Of a stretch of 64,000 nucleotides of DNA, positions 62,142 through 64,000 are shown in pieces (position 1 is the stretch's first letter; the number at the start of each line of letters is the position of its first letter). Below the pieces are notes generated by a model. It saw only the letters and a program-made list of their open reading frames with translations. It made no database searches and had not been told where the DNA came from. The stretch is from Clostridium sp. (GTDB lineage Bacteria > Bacillota > Clostridia > Clostridiales > Clostridiaceae): NCBI RefSeq assembly GCF_016650035.1, contig NZ_JAENWM010000002.1, positions 1 through 64,000 on the forward strand, in the 5' to 3' direction. Position numbers and translations under genes: made by a program.

Positions 62142-62217
<76 letters not shown>

Positions 62218-62221
62218 TTAT

Positions 62222-62298
62222 GGCGGAATAGCTCAGCTGGCTAGAGCATTCGGTTCATACCCGAAGGGTCGTAGGTTCAAGTCCTATTTCCGCTACCA
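62222..62298 (+). tRNA. Elongator tRNA-Met (anticodon CAT)
   Basis: 77 nt. GGCGGAATAGCTCAG start and TTCCGCT-ACCA end, anticodon loop TTCATAC. Resembles the elongator tRNA-Met of B. subtilis rather than the lysidine tRNA-Ile, though both have a CAT anticodon in the gene. Confidence 0.93.
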
Positions 62299-62336
62299 TA
62301 ACTCATAAGCGTGCTTTTGAGTTATTTTTTATTTTT
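62298..62336 (+). terminator. Terminator of the tRNA cluster
   Basis: AACTCATAAGC with GCTTTTGAGTT closes a hairpin immediately after the last tRNA, followed by ATTTTTTATTTTTT. Confidence 0.9.
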
Positions 62337-62379
62337 TGATGTTATTTTAAATTCTATCTACAAAATGTCGACAGTTAAA

Positions 62380-62478
62380 TCATATAAGTATAATTTTTTT
62401 AAATATATAATATTATGAAGCGACAAGCTTCATTTTATATTTTAAAACCTACCATATAAATATGGTAGGTTTTTTTAT
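62380..62478 (+). ncRNA. Possible short noncoding RNA ending in a strong terminator
   Basis: A perfect hairpin ATGAAGC-GACAA-GCTTCAT (62415-62433) is followed by a 13-bp terminator stem AAAACCTACCATA (62444-62456) with TATGGTAGGTTTT (62461-62473) and a T run. No gene uses this terminator, because the tRNA operon already ended at 62336. A TATAAT-like -10 is seen near 62390 with a TCGACA 15 bp upstream. Start and existence are inferred. Confidence 0.3.
62444..62477 (+). terminator. Orphan terminator upstream of spoIIE
   Basis: 13-bp perfect stem (62444-62456 / 62461-62473) with a 4-nt loop and seven T. It may catch read-through from the tRNA cluster or end a short RNA. Confidence 0.88.
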
Positions 62479-62557
62479 ATTATAGTATATTATAAAATAT
62501 TAATGTGAAAAATATACAAAAAAATGTCTCATAAAAAATATAGGGACATCTCATCTT

Positions 62558-62590
62558 ATGACATTTATTTCCAAAACGTATTGTTATAAT
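62558..62590 (+). promoter_or_regulatory. Spo0A-type promoter of spoIIE
   Basis: ATGACA (62558-62563), 21-bp spacer, TATAAT (62585-62590). B. subtilis spoIIE also has SigA hexamers 21 bp apart and depends on Spo0A. Partial 0A-box matches (TGTCTCA at 62525, TGTCATA on the reverse strand at 62557-62563) lie at and upstream of the -35. Confidence 0.6.
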
Positions 62591-62625
62591 AAAGTCCTAA
62601 TTATTAAAGGAGGGTGATTTATAAT

Positions 62626-64000
62626 ATGCAATACGGAATTGATATATTTCCATACGAAAGACTTAGAAAGATAAAAGAAGGAGCGCAGAAGAAAAAGGCA
62701 ATAAATATTAATTATATTATCAGAGGTATCATTTATTTTGCAATAAGTCTACTGGTAAGTAGGGTTCTGCTGCTTAATAATACAGCGCCATTTGGGATAG
62801 CTTTTTTAATAGCTACAATATTCCTTAATGATGATAAGATCACAATGATTGCTACCGGTGGTACCCTTATAGGGTATATAACTCTATATAATAGAATAAC
62901 GATACTACCATCATATTTAATAGTAATAATCACCCTCGCTTTTTTGAGTCATAGTTTTAGAGGGATAGAGGTAAAAACTAAGGCTTTAATATACATGTTT
63001 GGCATAATTACATTTGAATTATTTATCTATAATTTTTTTATTCTAAGGGTAAGTGGTTTAATGGCTTTTTTAAACTCATTATTTTTAGTTTTATGTATCT
63101 TTCCTTTATATTTTATTCTAGATTATAGCCTTTTATGCTATAAAGAGATTAAAACAAAACATATATTTTCAAATGAAGAAATAATAAGTATGTCTATAAT
63201 AAGTGCTTTAATAATAGCAGGTACTTGGGGACTCAGTATTTATAGTGTATCAATTACGAATATTTTAGGACTAGCTTTTGTTATAATAATAGCCTATATT
63301 AACGGGAGTGGAGCAGGTGCCGCATCGGGAGTTGCTATGGGGATTGTTGTAGGAATGTCTTCTGAAAATATGATATTATATATAGGAATGTATGGTGTTT
63401 GTGGTTTAATAACAGGTATATTTAAAGAGACAGGAAAGTGGCTAAGTGTAACAGCTTATTTAGTATCTTTTTCAATAGTAAAAATATACAGTATTACAGC
63501 ATCGGAGTTTATGATATTTGAGGCTCTTGCAGCGGCGGTGATATTTCTTTTGGTACCGGCAAAAGTTTACGCGCAGTTATCTATAGAATTCAATTCGGAT
63601 AAAAAAAGGCAAAGTATTGAAAATGGATATATAAATAAAATAAAAGATATATTTGTAGGAAGGTTAAGTAATTTTTCAGATGTATTATCTAACATGTCAG
63701 ATATATTAAATAATTTAGTGGATAATGAAAAACTTGCAATGAAGGGTAAAAGTAGCGCGTTAGTTGAGACACTTGCAGACAGAGTGTGTAGTAGTTGTAA
63801 TATGAACTCTATGTGTTGGAAAAGAGAGTTACATTATACGTATGCAGCATTTGAAGAATTGATTCAAAATTTTGAAATGAAGACTGATAGCGTACCAAAA
63901 GAAATAGAAAGAAAATGCATAAAGAGAACGGCGCTTCTAAAAAATGCAGAGGACATTGTTAATAGGCATATTATAAGTGAAATGTGGAGAACACGACTTA
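62626..64000 (+). CDS. spoIIE: Stage II sporulation protein E (partial, 5' part)
   Basis: The frame stays open from ATG 62626 to the window end (458 residues visible of about 800 expected). About ten TM segments (residues 30-320) with GAGAASGVAMGIVVGMS in the middle, then the start of the oligomerisation region with the conserved Cys cluster CSSCNMNSMCWKREL (about residues 387-401). The PP2C phosphatase domain lies beyond the window. SpoIIE dephosphorylates SpoIIAA, activates SigF and binds FtsZ. AGGAGGGTGA precedes the ATG at a rather long 12-nt spacing; an in-frame GTG at 62614 is an alternative. Confidence 0.95.
   Translation, partial: MQYGIDIFPYERLRKIKEGAQKKKAININYIIRGIIYFAISLLVSRVLLLNNTAPFGIAFLIATIFLNDDKITMIATGGTLIGYITLYNRITILPSYLIVIITLAFLSHSFRGIEVKTKALIYMFGIITFELFIYNFFILRVSGLMAFLNSLFLVLCIFPLYFILDYSLLCYKEIKTKHIFSNEEIISMSIISALIIAGTWGLSIYSVSITNILGLAFVIIIAYINGSGAGAASGVAMGIVVGMSSENMILYIGMYGVCGLITGIFKETGKWLSVTAYLVSFSIVKIYSITASEFMIFEALAAAVIFLLVPAKVYAQLSIEFNSDKKRQSIENGYINKIKDIFVGRLSNFSDVLSNMSDILNNLVDNEKLAMKGKSSALVETLADRVCSSCNMNSMCWKRELHYTYAAFEELIQNFEMKTDSVPKEIERKCIKRTALLKNAEDIVNRHIISEMWRTRL

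Larger units (their letters stand above)
62337..62625. other. Intergenic region between tRNA cluster and spoIIE
   Basis: 289 bp with no protein gene. Holds a Spo0A-box-like TGTCGACA near 62368, a perfect small hairpin (62415-62433), a strong unassigned terminator (62444-62477) and the spoIIE promoter. Confidence 0.6.

Noticed and set aside
62222-62298. Third CAT tRNA as tRNA-Ile2 (lysidine)
   Set aside because: Acceptor and D-arm sequence match the Firmicutes elongator tRNA-Met more closely than the Ile2 pattern.

Overview
The window is low-GC chromosomal DNA of a spore-forming anaerobe of the class Clostridia, most likely Clostridium sensu stricto; I cannot name the species. The evidence is the run purR, spoVG, glmU, prs ... 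pth, mfd, prsA, spoVT, yabM/spoVB-like, mazG, hup, rqcP (yabO), yabP, yabQ, divIC, yabR, tRNAs, spoIIE at the right end, an [FeFe]-hydrogenase-like protein, and AT-rich intergenic DNA with strong GGAGG-type ribosome binding sites and frequent TTG/GTG starts.

Layout. 1-4.6 kb: tail of an unknown gene, an OmpR-type two-component system whose third partner (an FGGY sugar kinase) survives only as its first codons, a small conserved gene, and a MATE exporter behind tandem palindromic repeats. 4.6-11.2 kb: murI, a cyclophilin, small unknowns, an XRE/S24-like regulator, and an H-NOX chemoreceptor followed by a PAP2-type membrane enzyme. 11.2-20.3 kb: two radical SAM enzymes, a YkvI-type membrane protein, a lipoprotein, an MsmK/UgpC-type ATPase whose 3' end coincides with the end of a Y1/RAYT transposase element, comB-like and RlmI-like genes separated by a large foldback element. 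20.3-35.6 kb: an ABC-F protein, a PadR regulator with a clear promoter/operator and three tandem DUF2812 membrane proteins, HAD and PAP2 enzymes, a group-B-like [FeFe] hydrogenase homologue, tRNA-Pro, LysE-type exporter, and an aldehyde dehydrogenase gene frameshifted by an exact 23-bp tandem duplication. 35.6-42.2 kb, minus strand: acetyltransferase, PhzF-like protein, a heterodimeric ABC exporter, murC. 42.4-64 kb: the conserved housekeeping and sporulation block, with a PhoB-like two-component pair plus an HtrA-like protease inserted between prs and pth. spoIIE runs off the right end.

How the genes work together: the right half links cell-wall precursor supply (murC, glmU), PRPP and purine control (purR, prs), translation quality control (pth, rqcP), repair (mfd), secretion folding (prsA), division (divIC) and sporulation (spoVG, spoVT, yabM-like, yabP, yabQ, spoIIE). 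The left half is accessory: sensors (two-component system, H-NOX receptor, XRE and PadR regulators), exporters, and several decaying or mobile pieces.

The most interesting observations are the triplicated PadR-DUF2812 locus with a leftover padR tail between copies, the H-NOX receptor carrying the complete O2-binding distal pocket (Trp9, Asn74, Tyr140), the RAYT element with 14-bp inverted ends that supplies the stop codon of the upstream ATPase gene, a two-copy foldback/MITE-like family, the slippage-type aldehyde dehydrogenase frameshift, and an HtrA homologue lacking the catalytic Asp. I found no CRISPR array, prophage or clear novel defence system. All family assignments are from reading the protein sequences; no database was searched.
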